DNA from: an uncultured Eubacterium sp. | GTDB taxonomy: Bacteria > Bacillota > Clostridia > Lachnospirales > Lachnospiraceae | Assembly (NCBI GenBank): GCA_946412445.1 | Contig: CAMKHH010000126.1 | Location: 1-5,114, forward strand | Length of the DNA stretch: 5,114 bases | Direction: 5' to 3' | Part shown: piece after piece, positions 1 to 5,114 of the stretch | How the letters are laid out: the number at the start of each line of letters is the position of its first letter | How positions within the stretch are numbered: the stretch's first letter is position 1 | Translations under genes and position numbers: made by a program | Notes under the pieces: model-generated | Database searches by the model: none | Seen by the model: only the letters and a program-made list of their open reading frames with translations | What the model was told of the DNA's origin: nothing

Positions 1-1
1 T

Positions 2-163
2 TCATTCGTAATCGCCCATCGGCTGTCCACGATAAAAAATGCGGACCGTATCTTTGTGATAGATGAGGGCAGAATCTGCGAAGCAGGCAATCATGAGGAA
101 CTGATGACAAAGAGAGGAGCCTATTATCAGCTTTATAAAGCACAGTTTAAAAACGCAGTTTAA
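2..163 (+). CDS. ABC transporter ATP-binding/permease protein, C-terminal end only
   Basis: This is the 3' end of a gene that begins before the window; 53 codons and a TAA stop are visible. The peptide opens with the switch (H-loop) motif of ABC ATPases, [15 protein letters not shown], whose histidine is residue 5 of the fragment and contacts the ATP gamma-phosphate in the family. It continues with a [15 protein letters not shown] segment and a short aromatic tail ([10 protein letters not shown]). That arrangement is the usual end of fused membrane-plus-ATPase exporters of the MsbA/LmrA type, so the missing part probably contains six membrane helices, Walker A, the signature motif and Walker B. 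The substrate cannot be inferred, and many such exporters work as heterodimers with an adjacent partner gene. The family call is firm, but the exporter subtype is inferred only from the tail. Confidence 0.9.
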   Translation, partial: SFVIAHRLSTIKNADRIFVIDEGRICEAGNHEELMTKRGAYYQLYKAQFKNAV

Positions 164-167
164 AAGA

Positions 168-196
168 TTGAAAATCTTTGCAATCAGTGTTAAACT
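168..196 (+). promoter_or_regulatory. candidate sigma-A promoter for the fructokinase gene
   Basis: TTGAAA at 168-173 is followed by a 17-base spacer and TAAACT at 191-196. A TGT lies directly before the -10 box at 188-190, which fits an extended -10. The predicted start of transcription is near 203, giving a leader of roughly 27 bases before the kinase start codon at 230. The -10 matches only four of six consensus bases, so this is a plausible weak promoter rather than a certain one. Read-through from the ABC gene is also possible because no convincing terminator separates the two. Confidence 0.4.
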
Positions 197-219
197 TGTT
201 ACAGTTAAATTGTAAAGAT

Positions 220-224
220 GGAGG
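220..224 (+). promoter_or_regulatory. ribosome binding site that fixes the fructokinase start at 230
   Basis: GGAGG at 220-224 lies five bases before the ATG at 230. It overlaps the more upstream in-frame ATG at 218, which itself has no good Shine-Dalgarno sequence. The site therefore favours the 230 start, which also gives the usual short N-terminus leading directly into the first beta strand (YDVTALGELLID). Confidence 0.75.
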
Positions 225-229
225 TACTT

Positions 230-1210
230 ATGAAAAGCTATGATGTTACGGCTTTGGGAGAATTATTGATTGACTTTACGGAGAATGGGATCAGCGGACA
301 GGGAAATCCGATGTTTGAGGCAAACCCGGGCGGGGCACCGTGTAATGTACTTGCAATGCTGACAAAGCTGGGTCACAAGACCGCATTTATAGGGAAGGTC
401 GGTAATGATTTTTTTGGAAAGCAGTTGAAAGCAACACTTGATGAGCTGGGAATTAACTCTGATTATCTGATGATGGATGATAAAATTCATACAACTTTGG
501 CTTTAGTGCATACTTATCCTGACGGGGACAGGGACTTTTCTTTCTATCGAAATCCGGGTGCTGATATGATGCTTACCAAAGAAGAGGTTCCGGAGACTTT
601 AATCCGTGACAGCAGGATTTTTCATTATGGTACTTTATCCATGACGGATGAGGGTGTCCGCGCGGCTACGAAAAAAGCGATCCGGATTGCAGAAGAGTCG
701 GGTGCGATTATTTCTCTGGATCCCAATCTGCGTCCTCCAGTTTGGAATACGCTGGAAGAGGCTAAGGAACAGGTGCTTTATGGACTGGCGCATTGCCAGA
801 TTTTGAAGATTTCTGATAATGAAATTCAGTGGCTGACCGGAGAAGAGGATTTTACGGCAGGTGTAAATTGGATTCGCAGCAGATTTGATATAAAATTAAT
901 TCTTGTTTCCATGGGAAGGGAAGGAAGCCGGGCGTATTATGCTGATAAGATGGTAGAGGCAGCTCCATTTCTTCAGGAAAAAACCATCGAGACTACGGGT
1001 GCAGGAGATACATTCGGAGGCTGCATCCTGCATTATGTGGCGGAACATGGACTGGATGATCTGACGGAAGAGCAGCTAAGAGATATGCTGACATTTGCTA
1101 ACGGTGCGGCTTCTCTTATCACAACAAAGAAAGGTGCTTTACGCGTGATGCCTGAAGAAAAAGAGATTGAGACACTCATAAAATCCAGAGCAGTTCATGA
1201 AAAAGCATAA
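230..1210 (+). CDS. PfkB-family carbohydrate kinase, probable fructokinase
   Basis: A 326-residue ribokinase/PfkB-family sugar kinase, close to the usual length. It most likely phosphorylates fructose to fructose 6-phosphate with ATP in the cytoplasm (EC 2.7.1.4), feeding glycolysis. Visible family marks, numbered from the 230 start, are the N-terminal strand with GELLIDF (residues 10-16), the sugar-contacting NPGGAPCNV signature (32-40), DPNLRP (164-169), and the C-terminal TTGAGDTFGG signature (255-264). That last motif holds the anion hole and the catalytic base Asp260. The NPGGAPCN and DPNLRPP wording matches bacterial ScrK-type fructokinases better than ribokinases or 2-keto-3-deoxygluconate kinases, but specificity remains an inference. 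No sugar transporter, invertase or regulator gene is adjacent in the window. The gene ends 12 bases before a strong hairpin terminator and seems to be its own transcription unit. An in-frame ATG at 218 would add four residues but has a poorer ribosome site. Confidence 0.88.
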   Translation: MKSYDVTALGELLIDFTENGISGQGNPMFEANPGGAPCNVLAMLTKLGHKTAFIGKVGNDFFGKQLKATLDELGINSDYLMMDDKIHTTLALVHTYPDGDRDFSFYRNPGADMMLTKEEVPETLIRDSRIFHYGTLSMTDEGVRAATKKAIRIAEESGAIISLDPNLRPPVWNTLEEAKEQVLYGLAHCQILKISDNEIQWLTGEEDFTAGVNWIRSRFDIKLILVSMGREGSRAYYADKMVEAAPFLQEKTIETTGAGDTFGGCILHYVAEHGLDDLTEEQLRDMLTFANGAASLITTKKGALRVMPEEKEIETLIKSRAVHEKA

Positions 1211-1225
1211 CAGATAGAATATAAG
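1197..1225 (+). promoter_or_regulatory. weak candidate promoter for the DnaK-like gene
   Basis: ATGAAA at 1197-1202, a 17-base spacer, and TATAAG at 1220-1225 form a possible sigma-A promoter overlapping the end of the fructokinase gene. Transcription would begin near 1232, inside the downstream hairpin, so new transcripts would not form that terminator. No CIRCE element (the HrcA heat-shock operator) is visible. The -35 matches only four of six bases. I list it because the chaperone gene needs a promoter if the terminator works, and there is little room for one elsewhere. Confidence 0.25.
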
Positions 1226-1253
1226 GAACTGCCGGCGGCAGTTCCTTTGTGTT
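1223..1253 (+). terminator. intrinsic terminator after the fructokinase gene
   Basis: AAGGAACTGCC (1223-1233) and GGCAGTTCCTT (1237-1247) are perfect inverted repeats, giving an 11-bp stem with a 3-base GGC loop. In practice the closing C-G pair may open to a 5-base loop. A T-rich run, TTTGTGTT (1246-1253), follows. The U-tract is short and interrupted, so termination may be incomplete. The hairpin ends only 14 bases before the ribosome site of the next gene. Confidence 0.8.
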
Positions 1254-1261
1254 AGTAAAAC

Positions 1262-1266
1262 GGAGG
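1262..1266 (+). promoter_or_regulatory. ribosome binding site that fixes the DnaK-like start at 1273
   Basis: GGAGG at 1262-1266 is six bases before the ATG at 1273. A longer in-frame reading from GTG at 1249 would begin in the terminator tail and place this Shine-Dalgarno inside the coding region. The 1273 start also gives the canonical DnaK N-terminus [14 protein letters not shown]. Confidence 0.85.
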
Positions 1267-1272
1267 ACGAAT

Positions 1273-3018
1273 ATGAGTAAAGTAATAGGAATTGACCTGG
1301 GAACTACAAACAGCTGTGCAGCAGTTATGGAGGGTGGTGAAGCAGTAATTATTGCAAATGCAGAGGGGGAGAGGACGACACCTTCTGTAGTCGCATTTAC
1401 CAAAAATGGAGAACGCCTGGTGGGAGCTGTTGCAAAGCGGCAGGCAGCAGCAAATGTAGACCGTACAATCGCATCGATTAAAAGAGAGATAGGTACAGCC
1501 TACCGTATGAAGGTGGATGGTAAGAATTATACACCGCAGGAGATTTCGGCTTTCATTCTCATGAAGCTGAAAAAGGATGCGGAGAACTATCTGGGAGAGT
1601 CTGTCGACGAGGCAGTAATTACCGTACCTGCCTATTTTAATGATGCCCAGCGCCAGGCGACAAAGGATGCCGGCAGAATTGCAGGTCTGAAGGTACTCCG
1701 TATTATAAATGAGCCTACTTCGGCTGCACTGGCATATGGTCTCGATCATGGACAGGCACAGAAAATTATGGTATACGACCTGGGAGGAGGTACTTTTGAT
1801 GTCTCTCTGATTGAAATCGGAGATAATCTCATAGAGGTTCTGGCAACCGCAGGCGACAATCATCTGGGAGGCGATGACTTTGATGCACGGTTGGCAGACT
1901 ACATCGTGGAGCAGTATAAAAAGCAGGAAAAGGTCAATCTGATAAAGGATAAGACGGCCATGCAGCGTGTCCTCGAGGCGGCAGAGGAAGCAAAGAAAAA
2001 TCTGACAGCGCAAAGTGCAGCAACCATCAATCTGCCATTTATCACTACGGTGAAAGGTGAACCGAAGCATCTGGAGATGGAGATTACACGTGCTGTTTTC
2101 AATTCGATAACCCGGGATTTGGTAGAGCGTACAAAGGGGCCGGTGGAAAAGGTTTTGACGGATGCAGGCGTTTTGGCATCTCAGTTAGGTATGGTATTAC
2201 TTGTGGGAGGTTCGACCCGGATTCCTGCGGTTCAGGATATGGTGAAGAGACTGACCGGAAAGGAACCCTCAAAAAATCTGAACCCGGATGAATGTGTGGC
2301 ATTGGGCGCTGCTATTCAAGGCGCAAAGCTAAGTGGTGAACTTACGGCAGGGAAAGCTTCTGAGCTGATATTGATGGATGTGACACCGCTGTCCCTGTCC
2401 ATAGAAACTGTAGGTGGTGTGGCAACTAAGATTATTGACCGCAATACCACGATTCCGAACCGCCACAGCCAGGTTTTCTCAACGGCTGCAAATTTTCAGA
2501 CTTCTGTGGAAATAAAAGTACTTCAGGGAGAACGTCAGTTCGCAAAAGATAACACCTTGCTTGGGAATTTTCTCCTGAATGGAATTAAACGTGCGCCTGC
2601 AGGTGTTCCTCAGATTGAGGTGACATTTGATATCGATGCCAATGGTATTGTGAACGTATCGGCAAAGGATCTTGGAACCGGAAAGCAGCAAAGTATTACA
2701 ATTACGGCCAGCTCCAACATGTCTGAGAATGAGATTGAAAAGGCTATTCAGAATGCGGCTGCTTATGAAACAGAGGATACACACAAGATGGAACAGTTGG
2801 ACATCCTGGGTGAGGCAAACAAGGAGATGATGCGTGCCCAGCAGTTTTTATCCGATAACAAAAAGACACTTGATAAAGAAAAGAAGAGAGAGATTAAGAA
2901 CCACATAGCAGCCGTACAAAAAGCAGTGCGGTTCAAAAAGCCAGAGAAGCTCACGGATGAGGATATTGATAATATTAAGACACAGGTTGAGCAGCTAAAA
3001 AAATGTTGCGATTTATAA
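1273..3018 (+). CDS. Hsp70/DnaK-family molecular chaperone, tail-less paralogue
   Basis: A 581-residue cytoplasmic Hsp70 chaperone that would bind unfolded peptides in an ATP-driven cycle with a J-protein and GrpE. The ATPase domain (about 1-360) has IDLGTTNSC (7-15), Lys70, [17 protein letters not shown] (118-134), Glu147, DLGGGTFD (169-176) with Thr174, and LVGGSTRIP (310-318), so catalysis should be intact. The interdomain linker LILMD (365-369) is conserved in character, and the beta substrate domain runs to about 482, followed by a helical lid. It is shorter than typical Firmicutes DnaK (about 610 residues). The chain stops at KKCCDL, without the disordered acidic EEV-type tail. Several residues invariant in ordinary DnaK differ: Asn407-Phe408 in place of Asp-Asn, Ala443 in place of Arg in PAPRG, and Ser376 in place of Gly in PLSLGIET. 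No grpE, dnaJ or hrcA is adjacent, so it is probably a second, specialised copy rather than the housekeeping dnaK. I left the symbol empty for that reason. Confidence 0.93.
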   Translation: MSKVIGIDLGTTNSCAAVMEGGEAVIIANAEGERTTPSVVAFTKNGERLVGAVAKRQAAANVDRTIASIKREIGTAYRMKVDGKNYTPQEISAFILMKLKKDAENYLGESVDEAVITVPAYFNDAQRQATKDAGRIAGLKVLRIINEPTSAALAYGLDHGQAQKIMVYDLGGGTFDVSLIEIGDNLIEVLATAGDNHLGGDDFDARLADYIVEQYKKQEKVNLIKDKTAMQRVLEAAEEAKKNLTAQSAATINLPFITTVKGEPKHLEMEITRAVFNSITRDLVERTKGPVEKVLTDAGVLASQLGMVLLVGGSTRIPAVQDMVKRLTGKEPSKNLNPDECVALGAAIQGAKLSGELTAGKASELILMDVTPLSLSIETVGGVATKIIDRNTTIPNRHSQVFSTAANFQTSVEIKVLQGERQFAKDNTLLGNFLLNGIKRAPAGVPQIEVTFDIDANGIVNVSAKDLGTGKQQSITITASSNMSENEIEKAIQNAAAYETEDTHKMEQLDILGEANKEMMRAQQFLSDNKKTLDKEKKREIKNHIAAVQKAVRFKKPEKLTDEDIDNIKTQVEQLKKCCDL

Positions 3019-3025
3019 AAAAGGA

Positions 3026-3054
3026 TTGACAATTTCCCTTTGCCAGCATATAAT
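3026..3054 (+). promoter_or_regulatory. consensus sigma-A promoter for cysK(-metY)
   Basis: TTGACA (3026-3031) and TATAAT (3049-3054) are both perfect consensus boxes separated by exactly 17 bases. Transcription should start near 3061, leaving a leader of about 36 bases before cysK. A promoter this strong usually needs a repressor to be useful for a regulated pathway, and a dyad overlaps its -10 box. No hairpin terminator separates it from the chaperone gene, which ends only 7 bases upstream. Confidence 0.9.
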
Positions 3055-3076
3055 TCCTATATAACCGATGGGAATT
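3052..3076 (+). promoter_or_regulatory. inverted-repeat operator, probably for a CymR-like Rrf2 cysteine repressor
   Basis: AATTCC (3052-3057) and GGAATT (3071-3076) are perfect 6-base inverted arms. Two further matching AT pairs sit inside them (AT at 3059-3060 and AT at 3068-3069), giving the pattern AATTCC-n-AT-n7-AT-n-GGAATT. The dyad overlaps the last bases of the -10 box and the predicted start site, a classic repression position. Rrf2-family CymR of Firmicutes represses cysteine-synthesis genes, including cysK, through sites ending in a GGAATT-like half. Both the sequence and the target gene fit, but the regulator assignment is an inference because no regulator gene lies in the window. 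Confidence 0.6.
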
Positions 3077-3096
3077 TATGAATAAGAGGTGTAATT

Positions 3097-4032
3097 ATGG
3101 CAAAGAATATTTATAAGAATGCGGTAGAACTGATTGGAAAAACTCCATTGATGGAGGCAGAAAACTTTGGAAAGAGACTTGGATTAAAAGCAAATATTCT
3201 GGTGAAGCTGGAGTATCTGAACCCGGCAGGAAGTGTGAAAGACCGGATTGCAAAGAGTATGATCGAGGACGCAGAAAAGAGCGGAGCATTAAAGCCGGGA
3301 TTTACAATTATCGAGCCTACTTCCGGCAACACAGGTATCGGCCTTGCATCCATTGCAGCGGCCAAGGGCTACAGACTGATTCTGACTATGCCTGAGACGA
3401 TGAGTGTGGAAAGAAGGAATATTCTGAAGGCATACGGTGCAGAAATCGTATTGACAGATGGTGCAAAAGGAATGAAAGGTGCAATTGCAAAAGCGGATGA
3501 GCTGGCAAAAGAGGTACCTGACAGCTTTATACCGGGCCAGTTTGATAATCCGGCCAATCCAAAGACACATAGAGAAACCACAGGACCGGAAATCTGGAAA
3601 GATACGGATGGAGATGTGGATATCCTGGTGGCAAGCATCGGAACGGGCGGGACGATTACAGGAATCGGTGAATATCTGAAGAGTCAGAACCCCGGGATTA
3701 AAGTGATAGGTGTGGAGCCGGCAGCATCTCCTGTATTGACAAAAGGAACCAGCGGTCCGCACAAGATTCAGGGAATCGGTGCAGGATTTGTTCCGAAGGT
3801 ATTAAATACAAAAGTTTATGACGAAGTTATTACAGTTGAAAATGATGAGGCTTTTGAGACTTCTAAAGACTTTGCCCATGCCGAAGGCATCCTGGTGGGA
3901 ATATCCTCCGGTGCGGCACTGAAAGCAGGCATCGAATTATCCGAAAGGCCTGAGAATAAGGGAAAGAATATTGTAGTAGTGCTTCCCGACAGTGGAGACC
4001 GCTATTACTCAACCCCTCTTTTTGAAAATTAA
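3097..4032 (+). CDS. cysK: cysteine synthase A (O-acetylserine sulfhydrylase)
   Basis: A 311-residue pyridoxal-phosphate enzyme that makes L-cysteine from O-acetyl-L-serine and sulfide (EC 2.5.1.47) in the cytoplasm, at the usual CysK length. Visible motifs are NPAGSVKDR (42-50) with the cofactor lysine Lys48, the substrate-binding TSGNTG loop (75-80), the phosphate-binding GTGGT loop (182-186), GISSGAA (268-274) with Ser270 positioned to contact the pyridine nitrogen, and [13 protein letters not shown] (297-309) at the end. The exact TSGNTG and DRYYSTPLF forms point to the O-acetylserine enzyme rather than cystathionine beta-synthase, and there is no C-terminal CBS domain. The ATG is preceded by AGAGGTG (3085-3091) at good spacing. 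The gene follows a strong promoter with an overlapping dyad, so it is probably repressed when cysteine is plentiful. metY lies downstream on the same strand, probably in the same transcript. Confidence 0.96.
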   Translation: MAKNIYKNAVELIGKTPLMEAENFGKRLGLKANILVKLEYLNPAGSVKDRIAKSMIEDAEKSGALKPGFTIIEPTSGNTGIGLASIAAAKGYRLILTMPETMSVERRNILKAYGAEIVLTDGAKGMKGAIAKADELAKEVPDSFIPGQFDNPANPKTHRETTGPEIWKDTDGDVDILVASIGTGGTITGIGEYLKSQNPGIKVIGVEPAASPVLTKGTSGPHKIQGIGAGFVPKVLNTKVYDEVITVENDEAFETSKDFAHAEGILVGISSGAALKAGIELSERPENKGKNIVVVLPDSGDRYYSTPLFEN

Positions 4033-4041
4033 ATGATACCA

Positions 4042-4096
4042 GGGTCAAAAGGTCATGCGTTTCATGCTTGCATGGAAAAGCATGACTTTGGCCCCC
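4042..4096. repeat. large imperfect hairpin between cysK and metY
   Basis: GGGTCAAAAGGTCATGC (4042-4058) and GCATGACTTTGGCCCCC (4080-4096) face each other. GTCATGC pairs perfectly with GCATGAC, and CAAA pairs with TTTG beyond a 2-base bulge, closed by GGG/CCC. The inner part also folds: TTTCATGC (4060-4067) against GCATGGAAA (4070-4078), with one bulged base. Together they make a nearly continuous stem of about 55 bases with a tiny loop. No U-tract follows on either strand, so it is not a standard terminator. It could be an mRNA-stability or processing element tuning metY relative to cysK, a leaky attenuator, or one copy of a dispersed palindromic intergenic repeat. The structure is directly visible, but the role is unknown. 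Confidence 0.65.
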
Positions 4097-4124
4097 TAAA
4101 TATACGAATAAGGAGAACCGCGCT

Positions 4125-5114
4125 ATGGGTAAAAAAATTGAGAGAAAAGACAGAAAACTGAAATTTGAAACTTTACAACTCCACGTGGGACAGGAAAAGG
4201 CAGATCCTGCGACAGGGGCAAGAGCAGTTCCAATCTATGCCTCCTCCTCTTATGTTTTTGACAACTGTGACCATGCTGCTGCCCGCTTTGGGCTGACAGA
4301 CTCCGGCAACATCTATGGAAGACTTACCAATCCTACAGAAGATGTATTTGAACAGAGGATTGCGGCGTTAGAAGGTGGAGCGGCTGCTCTGGCTGTGGCA
4401 TCGGGTGCGGCTGCTGTCACCTATACATTCCAGAATCTGGCTCATGCGGGAGACCATATCGTATCCGCAAATAATATTTATGGTGGAACGTATAATCTGC
4501 TGGAGCATACACTGCCGGAATACGGCATCCAAACTACTTTTGTGGATATCTTTGATGAAAAAGCAGTGGAGGAGGCAATTCAGGAGAATACAAAGCTGGT
4601 ATTTATTGAAACTTTGGGGAATCCTAATTCCGAAGTAGTGGATATTGAAGCAGTTGCCAAAATTGCCCATGCACATAAGATACCTCTGGTAATTGACAAT
4701 ACGTTTGCAACACCTTATCTGGTACGTCCGATTGAGCACGGCGCAGATATCGTGGTTCATTCAGCAACCAAGTTTATCGGCGGACATGGGACGTCTCTCG
4801 GTGGTGTTATCGTGGATGGAGGAAAGTTTGACTGGGAGGCATCAGGAAAATTTCCCTCTCTCGTTGAACCGAATCCAAGTTACCATGGTGTCAGCTTTGT
4901 GAAAGCAGCAGGTCCTGCTGCATTTGTTACAAAAATACGTGCAATCCTGTTGAGAGATACCGGTGCAACCTTATCACCCTTCCATGCCTTTCTTTTCCTT
5001 CAGGGTCTGGAAACATTATCCCTCAGAGTAGAGCGTCATGTAGAGAACAGCTTGAAAGTAGTGGAGTACTTAAGCAAACATCCGCAGGTGGAGGAGGTTC
5101 ACCATCCTTCAGTA
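4125..5114 (+). CDS. metY: O-acetylhomoserine sulfhydrylase (aminocarboxypropyltransferase), 3' end cut off
   Basis: The first 330 residues of a Cys/Met-metabolism PLP enzyme; the family is about 425-430 residues, so roughly 100 are beyond the window. It would convert O-acetyl-L-homoserine plus sulfide to L-homocysteine and acetate (EC 2.5.1.49), the direct sulfhydrylation route to methionine. Visible marks are [10 protein letters not shown] (14-23), the MetY-type [14 protein letters not shown] (33-46), YGRLTNPT (64-71) contacting the cofactor phosphate, ETLGNPN (162-168), DNTFATP (191-197) with Asp191, and [10 protein letters not shown] (213-222) with the cofactor lysine Lys216. The long segment with PSYHGV (251-256) separates MetY from shorter cystathionine gamma-synthases and lyases. 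The ATG follows AAGGAG (4110-4115) at nine bases. The first dozen residues are unusually rich in Lys and Arg. The gene lies 92 bases after cysK with no separate promoter that I can support, so it is probably co-transcribed and shares the cysteine-linked control upstream. Confidence 0.94.
   Translation, partial: MGKKIERKDRKLKFETLQLHVGQEKADPATGARAVPIYASSSYVFDNCDHAAARFGLTDSGNIYGRLTNPTEDVFEQRIAALEGGAAALAVASGAAAVTYTFQNLAHAGDHIVSANNIYGGTYNLLEHTLPEYGIQTTFVDIFDEKAVEEAIQENTKLVFIETLGNPNSEVVDIEAVAKIAHAHKIPLVIDNTFATPYLVRPIEHGADIVVHSATKFIGGHGTSLGGVIVDGGKFDWEASGKFPSLVEPNPSYHGVSFVKAAGPAAFVTKIRAILLRDTGATLSPFHAFLFLQGLETLSLRVERHVENSLKVVEYLSKHPQVEEVHHPSV

Noticed and set aside
163..179. AAAGATT-GAA-AATCTTT hairpin just after the ABC gene as a terminator
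   Set aside because: The stem is almost entirely A-T with a single G-C pair and no T-run follows, so it would be too weak to terminate. Part of it also overlaps the candidate -35 box.
1211..1272. CIRCE heat-shock operator upstream of the DnaK-like gene
   Set aside because: The only inverted repeat is the GGAACTGCC hairpin. It lacks the TTAGCACTC/GAGTGCTAA halves and the 9-base spacing of CIRCE.
1252..2070. A 272-codon open frame on the - strand opposite the DnaK-like gene
   Set aside because: Long antisense open frames opposite Hsp70 genes are a known artefact of their codon pattern. This one is Cys/Leu-rich with no recognisable domain, and the + strand protein is a clear full-length Hsp70.
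3289..3762. A 157-codon open frame on the - strand opposite cysK
   Set aside because: It lies wholly within a well-conserved enzyme gene, has an unnatural Cys/His/Arg-rich composition and has no ribosome site that I can support.
4033..4124. SAM (S-box) riboswitch or T-box leader before metY
   Set aside because: The spacer is too short, and none of the conserved core elements of either leader, nor a T-box antiterminator sequence, is visible. Only the nested hairpin is present.
4375..4638. Alternative + strand open frame inside metY
   Set aside because: It is a different frame of the metY coding region. The metY frame is uninterrupted from 4125 to the window end and carries all expected motifs.

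Overview
The window looks like ordinary chromosomal sequence from a low-to-mid GC Gram-positive anaerobe of the class Clostridia, most likely a gut Lachnospiraceae. The reasons are strong GGAGG-type ribosome sites ahead of almost every gene, compact same-strand gene packing, a DnaK-type protein with the shorter Gram-positive ATPase domain, and a cysK/metY sulfur pair typical of that group. The genus cannot be fixed from this sequence alone. All five genes are on the + strand and no gap exceeds 100 bases.

Layout: (1) positions 2-163 hold the last 53 codons of an ABC exporter ATPase. (2) A short AT-rich gap carries a candidate promoter, followed by a PfkB-family fructokinase (230-1210) closed by a clear hairpin terminator (1223-1253). 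(3) A 581-residue Hsp70/DnaK paralogue (1273-3018) has an intact ATPase core. It lacks the usual acidic C-terminal tail and has lost the residues that latch the lid over the peptide-binding pocket in E. coli DnaK. (4) A perfect-consensus sigma-A promoter (TTGACA-17-TATAAT) overlaps an inverted repeat resembling a CymR/Rrf2 cysteine-repressor operator. It drives cysK (3097-4032), cysteine synthase. (5) After a 92-base spacer containing a large imperfect hairpin comes metY (4125 to beyond the window end), O-acetylhomoserine sulfhydrylase.

cysK and metY together fix sulfide into cysteine (from O-acetylserine) and homocysteine (from O-acetylhomoserine). They are probably one transcription unit controlled by sulfur or cysteine status at the 3026-3076 promoter/operator. 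The kinase and chaperone genes appear to be separate units with no evident metabolic link to them, although no terminator is visible between the chaperone gene and the cysK promoter.

The points most worth a second look are the lid-latch changes in the DnaK paralogue, the operator/promoter overlap upstream of cysK, and the hairpin between cysK and metY. I see no wholly new multi-gene system here.
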